A stretch of 64,000 nucleotides of DNA from Neisseria sp. oral taxon 014 str. F0314 (GCF_005886145.1 NZ_CP040504.1:806001-870000); one strand, 5' to 3'; shown: positions 11,367 through 21,667, counted from the stretch's first letter. The notes: a model not told the origin generated them from the sequence alone. Translations and numbers: made by a program.

Positions 11367-11721
11367 TCTATCATTTCAAGAACCTCTCTGACTTCGTCCG
11401 ACATTCCGTTGACTAGAACACCAGACTTGAACTTCCTACTCTGATAAAGCTTACTGCTTGTTGTGTCTTAATCCCGCCTTTTGTCTTTCGGGATTAAGTC
11501 GATACAATCATCACCCAAATACTGTACCTGTTTTTCTTTTCCTTTTAAGGAGACAACTGACCGTTTGCAATCGGCCAATCGTCAAAAACAGACACATTGT
11601 CTTTGTTTGTTGATTTCGGCTTTCCAATTTGTTAAAGATCGATGCGTTCAATATTGCTATTTACTTCGCAAATCAAAATAAGCTGCACTTCGCTGCAACT
11701 CGTTTTGATTTGGGAAATATT
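11367..11721 (-). ncRNA. 23S leader / tRNA-23S internal transcribed spacer
   Basis: 355 nt of transcribed spacer. It contains a boxA-like antitermination element at 11629-11640 (GATCTTTAACAA on the minus strand), a hairpin at about 11466-11497 (CTTAATCCCG / CGGGATTAAG), and the 5' arm of the 23S processing stalk. No ORF is supported. Confidence 0.7.
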
Positions 11722-11797
11722 TGGTGGAGGCAAACGGGATCGAACCGATGACCCCCTGCTTGCAAAGCAGGTGCTCTACCAACTGAGCTATGCCCCC
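11722..11797 (-). tRNA. tRNA-Ala (anticodon TGC)
   Basis: 76 nt with encoded CCA. The minus strand begins GGGGGCATAGCTCAGTTGG, and the anticodon loop CTTTGCAAG contains TGC. It is the usual second spacer tRNA of rRNA operons. Confidence 0.96.
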
Positions 11798-11819
11798 GTA
11801 TCCTGCAGACCGTAGCTTC

Positions 11820-11896
<77 letters not shown>

Positions 11897-11952
11897 TTCC
11901 TGCCGCATCTTACAGTTTACCGATAAGTGTGGATGCCCAAACCCCTTCTCTC

Positions 11953-13497
<1,545 letters not shown>

Positions 13498-13580
13498 ATC
13501 TCTAACTTCTTAACTTCTGGTCTGCTTCAAAGAAACCAACAGAACAATGTCTACTAACATCGTCTTGTCTTCTTCTCAAC

Positions 13581-13605
13581 AGTGTGGGGCCTCGGCACCC
13601 ACACT
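13581..13605 (-). ncRNA. 16S leader hairpin
   Basis: AGTGTGGG / CCCACACT with a short loop in the 16S leader, about 85 nt upstream of the 16S 5' end. Probably a structured leader or processing element. Confidence 0.45.
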
Positions 13606-13620
13606 TATCGGTAATCTGTA

Positions 13621-13633
13621 TTGTTAAAGAACC
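13621..13633 (-). promoter_or_regulatory. rRNA leader boxA antitermination site
   Basis: The minus strand reads GGTTCTTTAACAA, matching the rrn boxA core (TGCTCTTTAACAA). This site is bound by NusB-NusE to prevent premature termination; nusB itself is in this window at 18022-18450. Confidence 0.75.
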
Positions 13634-13698
13634 CGTGCTTCGTGCTATAATTAATAATTAACAGCCCGAAACACCGCCGCAGCGCAGCGAAGAACCGA

Positions 13699-13728
13699 AC
13701 TATACCCCTCCCACACCCCACCAGTCAA
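13699..13728 (-). promoter_or_regulatory. rRNA operon promoter
   Basis: On the minus strand, -35 TTGACT (13723-13728) and -10 TATAGT (13699-13704) with an 18-bp G-rich spacer and a GC-rich discriminator. AT-rich sequence lies farther upstream (about 13741-13795), as for an UP element. The transcript start would be near 13691. Confidence 0.7.
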
Positions 13729-13880
13729 GTCAAACAACCGCAAAAATTTACCCCAACCGGCAAATATCTGTTATTCAAAGAAATATTTCGATAAAAATCC
13801 TCATGCCGTTCTGTATTATTTTTTAACTTTTCCCATATGCTATATTTAGCAGTCTATCTTTTCGACAAATCAAACCATTC

Positions 13881-15071
13881 ATGATGAACAAACACATCCT
13901 TTTGGGTATCAGCGGCGGAATTGCCGCTTATAAATCCTGCGAACTGGTCCGCCGTTTGAAGAAGGCAGGACACTCGGTTACGGTTGCCATGAGCCGCTCT
14001 GCGGCCGAATTTGTTTCTCCGCTTACATTTCAGGCATTGAGCGGAAACCCCGTGTTATCCGACACTCACGATGGAGAAGGTACGGGAAAGAACGGAATGG
14101 CGCATATCAATCTGACGCGCGAGGCCGATGTTTTTCTGATTGCTCCGGCGACGGCCAATACAGTTGCCAAAATCGCCAACGGGATTGCGGACAGTTTGCT
14201 GACCAATTTGGCGGCAGCCCGGAAATGCCCGCTGGCTGTGGCGCCTGCGATGAATGTCGAGATGTGGTTCAATCCGGCCAACCAGCGCAATATCAGGCAA
14301 CTGGTTTCAGACGGCATCACGGTGTTCCAGCCCGACAGCGGGGAACAGGCTTGCGGTGAGACGGGTGTGGGCCGTATGCCCGAAGCGGCCGAATTGGCCG
14401 ATTTGCTGCCCGATTTGTGGACACCGAAAGTTTTAAACGGCAAAAAGGTTCTGATTACCGCCGGTGCGACTTTTGAGGCGATTGATCCCGTACGCGGCAT
14501 TACCAATATTTCCAGCGGACGGATGGGCATGGCGCTTGCCGCCGCCTGCCGTGCGGCCGGAGCGCAGGTAACTTTGGTTTACGGCCAGCTTCAAACCGCC
14601 GTTCCTGCCGGATTGGCACATACCGTTCAGGCGGTGAGTGCGGAGGAAATGTACCGCGCGGTACACGGCTGCATTGCTTCTCAAGATATTTTTATTTCGG
14701 TGGCGGCCGTTGCCGACTATAAGGTCAAGAACAGCAGCAATCAAAAGCTGAAAAAAGACGGAACAGGAACGCCGCCCGTTATCGAATTGGTTGAGAATCC
14801 CGATATTCTGGCCTCTGTCGCGGCTTTGCCGAATCCGCCGTTCTGTGTCGGATTTGCGGCGGAAAGTGAGAACGTATTGGAACACGCCCGCGCCAAGCGT
14901 TTAAAGAAAAACGTTCCGATGCTGGTCGCCAATCAGGTTTCGCAGGCAATGGGCAAGGCGACCAACCAGATTACGATTATCGACGACCGGCAGGAAACTT
15001 CCTTTCCCGAGTCCGACAAACGCCGGGCGGCGGAAGAGATTGTCAAACGTTTGGCCGAACTGCTTGGCTAG
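13881..15071 (+). CDS. coaBC: bifunctional phosphopantothenoylcysteine decarboxylase / phosphopantothenate-cysteine ligase
   Basis: 396 residues performing two steps of coenzyme A synthesis. The CoaC half (about 1-180) is an FMN decarboxylase with ISGGIAAYK (10-18), catalytic His75 in AHINL, PAMNVEMW (122-129), and the flap ACGETGVGRM (157-166) with Cys158. The CoaB half (about 183-396) has LITAGATFEAIDPVRGI, ITNISSGRMG (207-216), and the KLKKDGT loop. Tandem ATGs at 13881 and 13884 leave the start ambiguous by one codon. A strong DUS terminator follows 9 nt after the stop. It is transcribed away from the rRNA operon. Confidence 0.95.
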   Translation: MMNKHILLGISGGIAAYKSCELVRRLKKAGHSVTVAMSRSAAEFVSPLTFQALSGNPVLSDTHDGEGTGKNGMAHINLTREADVFLIAPATANTVAKIANGIADSLLTNLAAARKCPLAVAPAMNVEMWFNPANQRNIRQLVSDGITVFQPDSGEQACGETGVGRMPEAAELADLLPDLWTPKVLNGKKVLITAGATFEAIDPVRGITNISSGRMGMALAAACRAAGAQVTLVYGQLQTAVPAGLAHTVQAVSAEEMYRAVHGCIASQDIFISVAAVADYKVKNSSNQKLKKDGTGTPPVIELVENPDILASVAALPNPPFCVGFAAESENVLEHARAKRLKKNVPMLVANQVSQAMGKATNQITIIDDRQETSFPESDKRRAAEEIVKRLAELLG

Positions 15072-15079
15072 TTAATAAT

Positions 15080-15122
15080 AAACAGGCCGTCTGAAAAACC
15101 GGTTTTTCAGACGGCCTGTTTA
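15080..15122. terminator. inverted AG-DUS pair between coaBC and era
   Basis: AAACAGGCCGTCTGAAAAACC and its complement form a stem of about 19 bp with almost no loop. It serves the convergent genes coaBC and era. Confidence 0.85.
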
Positions 15123-15134
15123 TACCGTATCGGT

Positions 15135-16061
15135 TTACAACCCCAACTCCCTCAGAAAGCGCACGTCGTCCGCCCAGCCGGATTTCACTTTTGCCCAGAC
15201 TTTCAAGAACACTTTGGTATCAAACAGTTTTTCCATGTCCAGCCGCGCTTCGGTGGAGATTTTTTTCAGTCTCTCGCCGCCTTTGCCGATAAGGATGGCC
15301 TTCTGGCTGTCTTTGTCCACCAGAACGGCGATATAAATGCGGTAGAGGCCGCTCGGCTCTTCTTCAAATTGTTCGACTTCCACATTCATCGCATACGGCA
15401 GCTCTTCGCCCAAGTAGCGGAACAGTTTTTCACGCACGATTTCCATCGCCAGAAAACGGCCGGATTTGTCCGTAACCATATCTTCGGGGTACATCGGCAC
15501 GCTTTCGGGCAGGTAGGGTTTCAGCCGTTCCAGCAGTCTGGCGATGCCCAGACCGTGTTTCGCGCTGACCGCCTCGTGTCCGGCAAACTCAAATTCCGCG
15601 CCGACTTCCCGAATAAACGCCTCCAACCTGTATTTGTCGGCCTTGCCCTTATCGATTTTGTTGACCACCAAAATCACGGGCGTATGCTTAGGTAATTGTT
15701 TTATAACGGTTCGGTCGGCTTCGGTGAAACGCATGGCCTCGACCACGAACACTACTGCGTCCACGCCGCTCAGGGCTTCGGTAACGTTTTGGTTCAGGCG
15801 GTCGTTGAGCGCGTTGCGGTGGTTGGTTTGAAATCCGGGCGTGTCCACAAACACAAACTGCGCCGTATCGTCGGTATAAATACCGGTAACGCGGTTGCGC
15901 GTGGTTTGCGCCTTTTTGCTGGTAATGCTGATTTTCTGGCCGATTAGATGGTTCATCAGCGTGGATTTGCCGACGTTCGGGCGGCCGACGATGGCGATAA
16001 AACCGCAGCGGTAGCCTGCTGCGCGGCCCGATTCGTTGTTTAAAAAGGTTTCGATGTCCAT
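15135..16061 (-). CDS. era: GTPase Era
   Basis: 308 residues. The GTPase motifs are G1 GRPNVGKST (26-34), G3 DTPG (73-76) and G4 NKID (134-137). The C-terminal KH domain has GKGGERLKKI, which binds the 3' end of 16S rRNA during 30S assembly. The start ATG 16061 follows AAGAAAG; the frame is open farther upstream, but that part runs through a DUS pair and lies in rnc. It lies directly downstream of rnc, the conserved rnc-era operon, with an inverted DUS pair in the gap. Confidence 0.95.
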   Translation of the reverse strand: MDIETFLNNESGRAAGYRCGFIAIVGRPNVGKSTLMNHLIGQKISITSKKAQTTRNRVTGIYTDDTAQFVFVDTPGFQTNHRNALNDRLNQNVTEALSGVDAVVFVVEAMRFTEADRTVIKQLPKHTPVILVVNKIDKGKADKYRLEAFIREVGAEFEFAGHEAVSAKHGLGIARLLERLKPYLPESVPMYPEDMVTDKSGRFLAMEIVREKLFRYLGEELPYAMNVEVEQFEEEPSGLYRIYIAVLVDKDSQKAILIGKGGERLKKISTEARLDMEKLFDTKVFLKVWAKVKSGWADDVRFLRELGL

Positions 16062-16080
16062 AAAGCAATCTTTCTTAAAT

Positions 16081-16122
16081 TCAGACGGCCTCTTGCCCCG
16101 TTTCGGCAAAAGGCCGTCTGAA
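16081..16122. terminator. inverted AG-DUS pair in the rnc-era gap
   Basis: TCAGACGGCCT...AGGCCGTCTGA with a second inverted pair inside (TTGCC / GGCAA), starting 2 nt after the rnc stop. It could attenuate era relative to rnc. Confidence 0.65.
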
Positions 16123-16123
16123 A

Positions 16124-16843
16124 TCATTTTTTGTTTTTCTTCAAAGGCAGTTGCCGCTCCAGCCATATCAGCGCCTCCGCAGCGGCTTCCTGTTCCGCCG
16201 CCTTGCGGTTGGTTCCCTGCGCCCTACAGATGAAACCCAGCTCGCCCAAGTCGCACGACACGACGAAACGGCTGTCCTTCACGCCGCCGACCTGCTCTTC
16301 GATGCGGTATTTCGGCAACGGCAGATGGCGCGCCTGCAAGGCTTCCTGTAAAACCGTTTTGTTGTCTTTGCCCTGGTTTTTGAAATCCACCCGTTTTACG
16401 CGTTCGGCAAACAGGTGGCGCACTACTTCTTCCGCCGCGGCGAAACCGGCATCGAAACTGACGGCGGCAAACATGGCCTCCATCGCGTCCGCCAGTATCG
16501 AAGGCCGTCTGAAACCGCCGCTCTTCAATTCTCCCGCCCCCAGATACAGCCCGTCGCCGATGTTCATTTCCAGCGCGATTTCCGCCAGCACATGCTCGTT
16601 GACCAGGTTTGCGCGCAGACGGGAAAGCTCGCCTTCGGTCAGCTTAGGGAAGGCGTCGAACAGCATTTTGGCGATGCTGTAATTTAAAATCGCATCGCCT
16701 ACAAATTCGAAACGCTCATTGTTTTTCGCATTGAAACTGCGGTGGGTCAATGCCTGCTGCAACAGCTCGATACGGACGAACTTATGGCCCAGGCGCCGCT
16801 GAATCGCCTGATGTGCCTGCTGCCGGACTAAATCGGGTTTCAT
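16124..16843 (-). CDS. rnc: ribonuclease III
   Basis: 239 residues, the usual neisserial length. The catalytic RNase III signature NERFEFVGDAIL is at 42-53 with metal-binding acidic residues, and a C-terminal double-stranded RNA-binding domain occupies about 160-235 (DSRFVVSCDLGELGFICRAQ). The enzyme processes rRNA precursors such as the 23S stalk seen in this window. ATG 16843 begins MKPDLVRQQA; the 90 residues open upstream are unlike the family. A DUS word (AGGCCGTCTGAA) inside the gene encodes part of GGFRRPS. Confidence 0.95.
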   Translation of the reverse strand: MKPDLVRQQAHQAIQRRLGHKFVRIELLQQALTHRSFNAKNNERFEFVGDAILNYSIAKMLFDAFPKLTEGELSRLRANLVNEHVLAEIALEMNIGDGLYLGAGELKSGGFRRPSILADAMEAMFAAVSFDAGFAAAEEVVRHLFAERVKRVDFKNQGKDNKTVLQEALQARHLPLPKYRIEEQVGGVKDSRFVVSCDLGELGFICRAQGTNRKAAEQEAAAEALIWLERQLPLKKNKK

Positions 16844-16927
16844 ATCCCTGCTTTCTGCAAAGCAGCCCGAACGCGTTTCTGCACTTGCGCGCAAATACAG
16901 AAAAACTTTAGGGCTGGCAAGGTGGTA

Positions 16928-16939
16928 AGGCCGTCTGAA
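16928..16939 (+). repeat. single AG-DUS upstream of rnc
   Basis: One 12-mer AGGCCGTCTGAA followed by a partial complement CAGACGG, in the divergent region between rnc and the DUF2185 gene. Confidence 0.7.
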
Positions 16940-17054
16940 ACAGACGGTTCGGACGAGCGGTATTGTACCATCAAAGCACCGGCCCACGATGGCGGGAAAG
17001 TGCGGAAAACAGCCGAATCGTGTAAAATCCATCCTTATTTTGACTGCAACCGAC

Positions 17055-17378
17055 ATGAACACTTTTGCCCAAGCCCTCTCCCACGCGCTCGACCGCTGCA
17101 TCGCCGCCCGCACCGTGTATAACCAAGGCGATGCGGTAGGGTTCCTCTACCGCGAAGAGCCAGTATTCGAACACGACAGCGGCTGGCGTTTCTTCAGCGG
17201 CGAAGAAAGCGACGAATACGCCGCCGACCCCGCCAACTTCACCGTATGCAGCGTATCCGAAATCGTGCAGGCCAATCCCGCCGTCGCCCCGCTGCTGGAG
17301 CAGCCCGCAGGCGGCGCATGGGAAGCGGACGGAGAAGGCGGCTTCCGCACCGTGGACGACTGGCAGCCGCAAGACTGA
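17055..17378 (+). CDS. DUF2185 domain protein (Imm33-like fold)
   Basis: 107 residues with the pattern GDAVGFLYREEP...DSGWRFFSGEESDEYAADP...NFTVCSVSEIVQANP, which resembles the DUF2185/immunity protein 33 family. Some members are immunity proteins, but this one sits in a stable housekeeping context upstream of ribH-nusB with no toxin nearby, so that role is not implied. ATG 17055 gives a start typical of the family; a longer frame begins at 16989. Strongly acidic protein. Followed by a DUS pair. Confidence 0.65.
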   Translation: MNTFAQALSHALDRCIAARTVYNQGDAVGFLYREEPVFEHDSGWRFFSGEESDEYAADPANFTVCSVSEIVQANPAVAPLLEQPAGGAWEADGEGGFRTVDDWQPQD

Positions 17379-17405
17379 TTTCCCCAATCCCCCCGACAGC
17401 AACCA

Positions 17406-17438
17406 TTCAGACGGCCTATCTTGCAAAGGCCGTCTGAA
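17406..17438. terminator. inverted AG-DUS pair before ribH
   Basis: TTCAGACGGCCT (17406-17417) and AGGCCGTCTGAA (17427-17438) around a 9-nt loop, between the DUF2185 gene and ribH. The ribH ribosome site lies just beyond it. Confidence 0.65.
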
Positions 17439-17459
17439 CATTCAAAAAAAGGAACCGAC

Positions 17460-17939
17460 ATGAACATCATCCGACCGAACCTGGACGGCAGCCGGCTGCG
17501 CATCGGCATCGTACAGGCGCGTTTCACCAACGAAATCGGCAGCAAAATGCTGGAAGTCTGCTGCCGCACACTCAAAGAACTGGGCGTCGCCGACGAAAAC
17601 ATCACCGCCGCCACCGTTCCCGGCGCGCTGGAAGTGCCGCTGGTGCTGCAAAACATGGCCGCCAGCAACCAATATGACGCATTGGTCGCCATCGGCGTCG
17701 TCATCCGCGGCGAAACCTATCATTTCGAGCTGGTTTCCAACGAGTCCGGCGCGGGCGTTACCCGTGTCGGCCTCGACCACAACATCCCGATTGCCAACGC
17801 CATCCTGACCACCGAAAACGACGACCAAGCCGTTGCCCGCATTGAAGAAAAAGCCTCCGACGCCGCCAAAGTCGCCGTCGAATGCGCCAACCTCGTCAAC
17901 CTGCTGCTGGAAGAACAATTTAACGAAGAAGACGAATAG
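17460..17939 (+). CDS. ribH: 6,7-dimethyl-8-ribityllumazine synthase
   Basis: 159 residues, normal for lumazine synthase, the penultimate enzyme of riboflavin synthesis, which assembles as pentamers or icosahedra. Conserved active-site elements are FTNEI (22-26), PGALEVP (54-60), and [12 protein letters not shown] (79-90), including the catalytic His88. ATG 17460 has AAGGA 7 nt upstream. nusB follows 82 nt downstream on the same strand, the common ribH-nusB arrangement. Confidence 0.95.
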   Translation: MNIIRPNLDGSRLRIGIVQARFTNEIGSKMLEVCCRTLKELGVADENITAATVPGALEVPLVLQNMAASNQYDALVAIGVVIRGETYHFELVSNESGAGVTRVGLDHNIPIANAILTTENDDQAVARIEEKASDAAKVAVECANLVNLLLEEQFNEEDE

Positions 17940-17986
17940 CCGTCCGCACGCTTTTCCAAACGGCACCGCCATCGGTCGGAACCGCA

Positions 17987-17998
17987 AGGCCGTCTGAA
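17987..17998 (+). repeat. single AG-DUS between ribH and nusB
   Basis: One uptake word AGGCCGTCTGAA with no facing complement, so it does not form a terminator. This is consistent with ribH-nusB co-transcription. Confidence 0.75.
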
Positions 17999-18021
17999 TA
18001 TCCCGAACTCAAGGAAAACCC

Positions 18022-18450
18022 ATGAAAACACCCCGCCGCCGCGCACGGGAGCTTGCCGTACAAGCCCTGTACCAAGCCGCCGTCAACAACATTCCCGCCG
18101 CCGAAGCCGCCAAAAACATCCGCGAGATGGCCGAATTCGGCAAGGCGGACGAAGGACTCTTCAACAAACTGGTCATCGGCACCGCCGACAACGCCGCCGC
18201 CTACATGCAGCAAATCCGCCCGTTGCTCGACCGCGACGAAAAAGACCTCAGCCCCATAGAGCGCGCCGTTTTGCTGATGGCCTGCCACGAATTGAGCGCC
18301 ATGCCCGAAACACCCTACCCCGTCATCATCAATGAAGCCATCGAAGTGACCAAAACCTTCGGCGGCACCGACGGCCACAAATTCGTCAACGGCATCCTCG
18401 ACCGCCTCGCCGTCCAACTCCGTCCGAACGACCCCAAACGCGGGGCATAG
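18022..18450 (+). CDS. nusB: transcription antitermination factor NusB
   Basis: 142 residues, all-helical NusB. Conserved features are the Arg-rich N-terminus (KTPRRRARELAVQALYQA), LSPIERAVLLMACHEL, and PVIINEAIEVTKTFGGTDG followed by HKFVNGILD. NusB binds boxA with NusE (S10); the boxA target is visible in the rRNA leader of this window. The ATG at 18022 has AAGGAAAA at good spacing. A DUS terminator follows. Confidence 0.95.
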   Translation: MKTPRRRARELAVQALYQAAVNNIPAAEAAKNIREMAEFGKADEGLFNKLVIGTADNAAAYMQQIRPLLDRDEKDLSPIERAVLLMACHELSAMPETPYPVIINEAIEVTKTFGGTDGHKFVNGILDRLAVQLRPNDPKRGA

Positions 18451-18497
18451 CGTTATTGGGTCGCATGTCCGATTAAACGCCCCCGTTGTGCCAACTC

Positions 18498-18536
18498 GAA
18501 AAGGCCGTCTGAAAACAATCTTTCAGACGGCCTTTT
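18498..18536. terminator. inverted AG-DUS pair between nusB and tetR-like gene
   Basis: AAAAGGCCGTCTGAAA...TTTCAGACGGCCTTTT with a short loop. It serves the convergent nusB and tetR-like genes. Confidence 0.85.
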
Positions 18537-18560
18537 CCATACCCCGCTTCCCTGCGCCGC

Positions 18561-19187
18561 CTATTCATCCTTCTCTCCCGCCAAACCGTGCAGCAACAAT
18601 CCCAATATATCCTGCGGCAGCTTTTGCGGCGCAACGGCATAGAGCGCGGCCAGTTGCGGATGGCGCATTAACACGTCCGCCTGACGGATGAACAGGTCGA
18701 TGAGTTCCACCGGCAAATCGGGCTGGATCAGGCGGCGTTGTTGCAGGGTGTGGAAGAAGCTGCGCATAAAGGCGTATTTTTCTTCGTTCAACTCATGGAA
18801 AAACCGCTCCAGCTCCAAATCGGTGTTTTCTTCGATGTCACGCAGGAAGGCGGCGGAATAAAGCTCGTCGAACGACTGCCGTTGCAGGGCGAAAACGGCT
18901 TCGGCGGCTTCGCGCAGGTTGCATTGCCGTGCAAGCAGCGCCTCAAATTCGGCACGGACGCGGTTTTTCTGTTCGGTAACGATTTCCTGCAAGAGCGCGT
19001 TTTTGCCGCTGTAATATTTGTAAAAAGTAACGCGGCTGACGGCGGCCTCGGCGCAGATTCCGCCTACGGATACGGCGGAAAAGCCGTGTTCGCGGAACAG
19101 GCGGCGGGCGGTATCGGCGATGGTTTGTTGTTTGCTGGCAGTCATGACGGTAGGAAGGTTTTGATTTTGTTCATAAAGGGTTTTCAT
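18561..19187 (-). CDS. TetR/AcrR family transcriptional regulator
   Basis: 208 residues. The N-terminal helix-turn-helix has SAVSVGGICAEAAVSRVTFYKYYSGKNALL (about 37-66, quoted in parts: SAVSVGGICAEAAVSRVTFY), the TetR signature; the remainder is the helical ligand-binding and dimerisation domain. Three starts are possible: TTG 19202, ATG 19187 (chosen, weak GGAT upstream) and ATG 19145. The gene is divergent from a TonB-dependent receptor, and the shared 400-bp region contains an inverted repeat over that receptor's promoter, so it probably represses the receptor. The ligand is unknown. Confidence 0.8.
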   Translation of the reverse strand: MKTLYEQNQNLPTVMTASKQQTIADTARRLFREHGFSAVSVGGICAEAAVSRVTFYKYYSGKNALLQEIVTEQKNRVRAEFEALLARQCNLREAAEAVFALQRQSFDELYSAAFLRDIEENTDLELERFFHELNEEKYAFMRSFFHTLQQRRLIQPDLPVELIDLFIRQADVLMRHPQLAALYAVAPQKLPQDILGLLLHGLAGEKDE

Positions 19188-19350
19188 TAAAGTTATCCGC
19201 AAGTCGGATACTCATCATATTTCCCCACGACGGCAATGGCAATACGGCGGCGTTTCAGACGACCTCTTTCCTTATCCCGCCGCTCCGCCCTGCGGACAGG
19301 GGGCTGTCGGATGCTTAGCAGGCCAAAATCATAAAGGTTACAGAATCGCC

Positions 19351-19386
19351 CTCCCCCAACCTTCTCCCGCCGAACGGGAGAGGGAA
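19351..19386. repeat. short palindromic repeat in the tetR-receptor gap
   Basis: TCTCCCG / CGGGAGA hairpin within a C-rich stretch (CCCTCCCCCAACC). It resembles small intergenic repeats seen in many beta-proteobacteria. The rest of the 404-bp gap holds a degenerate DUS at about 19253 and the promoter described separately. Confidence 0.35.
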
Positions 19387-19442
19387 TTGTTTTTGAGATG
19401 GTTCACTATAAAAAGGGGGGAAGTAAAGTGAATGATAAACAC

Positions 19443-19471
19443 TTGCATTCCTGTTTTTTGTTTCTTATACT
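19443..19471 (+). promoter_or_regulatory. predicted promoter of the TonB-dependent receptor
   Basis: TTGCAT (19443-19448), a 17-bp spacer, and TATACT (19466-19471). It lies 120 bp before the receptor start in an AT-rich stretch. A degenerate Fur-like word (AATGATAAACACTTGCATT) overlaps the -35 and is weak evidence for iron control. Confidence 0.5.
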
Positions 19472-19498
19472 TTACATTAATAGTTTGTTTTATGTAAA
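19471..19498. promoter_or_regulatory. inverted repeat, candidate TetR-type operator
   Basis: TTTACAT (19471-19477) and ATGTAAA (19492-19498) form a perfect 7-bp palindrome separated by 14 bp, covering the predicted transcript start of the receptor. Position and symmetry fit an operator for the divergent TetR regulator; no binding data can be inferred. Confidence 0.4.
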
Positions 19499-19591
19499 TG
19501 TGTAAACAACAAATATTTGCATACTGATGGAGCGGTTGGATTGTCTGATGTTCAATCCGCTCCGACGTATGTCGTCTGAAAGGATAAGGAA

Positions 19592-21637
19592 ATGCAGAAA
19601 CACACCCTCCGCCGCCTCCCCCTATTGATTGCCGCCGCCTTTGCCTCCGAATGGATTTATGCCGCCGATGCGGCGCAAGATGCGGAACAGGTGCAGTTGG
19701 AAGAAGTCGTCGTAACCGGCGAACGCACCAACCGCAGCGGCTTTGAAACCGCCACGTCCAACCGCGTCTTCACCACGCCGAACATCGACCGCAGCGGCCA
19801 CAATCTTTCCGCGACCGACCTGCTCAAACAGACCGTAAACACGGTGGACTTGGGCAGCGGCAACGATTTGCCGACCGTGCGCGGCGTAGACGGCTCGGGA
19901 CCCGCCGTCGGCGCGGTGGCGTTTTTCGCGGGCACGAGGCCGCGCCTGAACCTGTCCATAGACGGCCGCTCCGCTACTTACAACGAATACGCCTTCGGCA
20001 CGCAGTCGCTGTGGGACATGCAGCAGGTGGAAGTCTTGCGCGGGCCGCAAAGCCATGTGCGCGGGCAGAATGCGGTGGCGGGTGCGGTGGTGATGCGTTC
20101 CAAAGACCCGACCGACGAATGGGAAGGCGCGCTGCGCTTGGGTTTGGGCAACCAGAAAACGCGCAACATCGCCGGCGTAGTGTCCGGCCCGATTGTGAAA
20201 AACAACCTTGCCTTCCGCTTGAGTGCGGAGCGGCAGCAACGCGAAAGCTACGAGCCGTTCGTGTCCTATGAGCCGACCGGCAACCCGCGCCGCGTGGAAA
20301 ACACCAACGTGCGCTTCAAACTCCTGCTCACGCCCGAAAACCATCCCGATTTTTACAGCCGCCTGACGCTGAACCACATCCGTTCGCGCGCGCCGCAAAA
20401 CGAAATCATGGGCAACACCGCCAGCCGCCGTTTTTTAAAAGAAAAGCCCGTGTTCGTAACCGGCTCGACATCGGGCATCTGGGACGTATCGTGGCAGCTT
20501 AACGACTATCTGAAACTGGAAAACAAACTGGTTTACGGCCGCTACCACAACGAGCGGCTGCACCTGCCGATGACCGTCAGCCCGCAAGGCGTGCCCGCCG
20601 AACTCAAAGGCCGCGAACTGCAATGGGAGCCGGTATTGCATTTTTCCAACAAAGGCCGTCTGAAAGGCCTTGCCGGACTGCACTACTTCCGCAGCAAACA
20701 AGACGAATGGGTGGATATCCGCAGCGTCGGCGGCCGCAACACCTTTGATGACCGCAACAGCGTGCGCGCCCTGTTTGCCGAAACCACATACAGCCCCAGC
20801 GAAAAATGGGACATCACAGCCGCCGCCCGCCTTGAAAAAGAAACGCACAAACGAAGCGGCGGCAGCGGCGTACTGCACCTTGATTTAGACAAAGGCCAGA
20901 CCGTGTTCCTGCCCAAAATCGACATCGCCTTCAAACCCACCGACCAATGGGTCAGCGGCATCAAAGCCGCGCGCGGCTACAACCCCGGCGGCGCGGGCAT
21001 CACCTTCGGCCGCCCCGTCGTAACCTACACTTATGAGCCCGAATATGTGAACAACTACGAGTGGTACACCCGCTGGCGCAGCGCAGACCGCCGCCTGCAA
21101 CTCTCCGGCAACCTGTTCCTGAACCACTACCGCGATATGCAGCTCCCCTTCTATCTCGGCACCAACTCCGTCGTTATCCGCAACGCCAAAAAAGTCCACA
21201 CCTACGGCGCAGAACTTGCCGCCGACTGGCAGGCCACCGACAGCCTGAAACTCACCACCGGACTGGGACTGCTCAACACCAAAATCAAAAGCTATCCCAA
21301 CAGCGGCATCGAAGGCAACAAACTCGGCCGCGCGCCCAAATACACCGCCAACATCGGCGTGAAATACCTGAACGACAAAGGCTGGGAAGCCGGCGGCGAC
21401 GTGCGCTTCTACGGCGGCTACTATTCCGCCGCCGACAATGCCGAATCAGGCAAAATCGGCGCGTACAACCAAGTCAACCTCTACACCGCCTACAACTTCA
21501 AACAAGGCCGCATCTCGCTCTACGCCGACAACGTGTTCAACCGCCGCCGCCCCATATTCATTTCCAGCGCCGACCGCCAAGACGCGCTCTACCAACGCCC
21601 CAGAAGCGTAGGCGTGAGCGCGGAATGGAAGTTTTAG
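19592..21637 (+). CDS. TonB-dependent outer membrane receptor
   Basis: 681 residues. Signal peptide (about 1-25), TonB box region EEVVVTGER (37-45), plug domain (about 50-165, with EVLRGPQS), and a 22-strand-type barrel ending in the outer-membrane signature ...SAEWKF with terminal Phe. NVFNRRRPIF near the end is typical of siderophore or haem receptors. RBS AAGGATAAGG precedes ATG 19592. It is regulated, by inference, by the divergent TetR protein and perhaps Fur. Substrate unknown; a xenosiderophore is possible. It does not contain haemoglobin or transferrin receptor hallmarks. Confidence 0.85.
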   Translation: MQKHTLRRLPLLIAAAFASEWIYAADAAQDAEQVQLEEVVVTGERTNRSGFETATSNRVFTTPNIDRSGHNLSATDLLKQTVNTVDLGSGNDLPTVRGVDGSGPAVGAVAFFAGTRPRLNLSIDGRSATYNEYAFGTQSLWDMQQVEVLRGPQSHVRGQNAVAGAVVMRSKDPTDEWEGALRLGLGNQKTRNIAGVVSGPIVKNNLAFRLSAERQQRESYEPFVSYEPTGNPRRVENTNVRFKLLLTPENHPDFYSRLTLNHIRSRAPQNEIMGNTASRRFLKEKPVFVTGSTSGIWDVSWQLNDYLKLENKLVYGRYHNERLHLPMTVSPQGVPAELKGRELQWEPVLHFSNKGRLKGLAGLHYFRSKQDEWVDIRSVGGRNTFDDRNSVRALFAETTYSPSEKWDITAAARLEKETHKRSGGSGVLHLDLDKGQTVFLPKIDIAFKPTDQWVSGIKAARGYNPGGAGITFGRPVVTYTYEPEYVNNYEWYTRWRSADRRLQLSGNLFLNHYRDMQLPFYLGTNSVVIRNAKKVHTYGAELAADWQATDSLKLTTGLGLLNTKIKSYPNSGIEGNKLGRAPKYTANIGVKYLNDKGWEAGGDVRFYGGYYSAADNAESGKIGAYNQVNLYTAYNFKQGRISLYADNVFNRRRPIFISSADRQDALYQRPRSVGVSAEWKF

Positions 21638-21655
21638 GCGAAGCTGAAATGATGG

Positions 21656-21667
21656 AGGTCGTCTGAA
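21656..21667 (+). repeat. single AGGTCGTCTGAA (mucDUS-type) after the receptor
   Basis: A variant uptake word followed by a run of ten A, with no partner arm. It lies 18 nt past the receptor stop. Confidence 0.6.

Noticed and set aside
17055..17378. DUF2185 gene as an immunity protein of a toxin system
   Set aside because: No toxin gene or polymorphic-toxin context is nearby; the gene sits in a stable housekeeping string.
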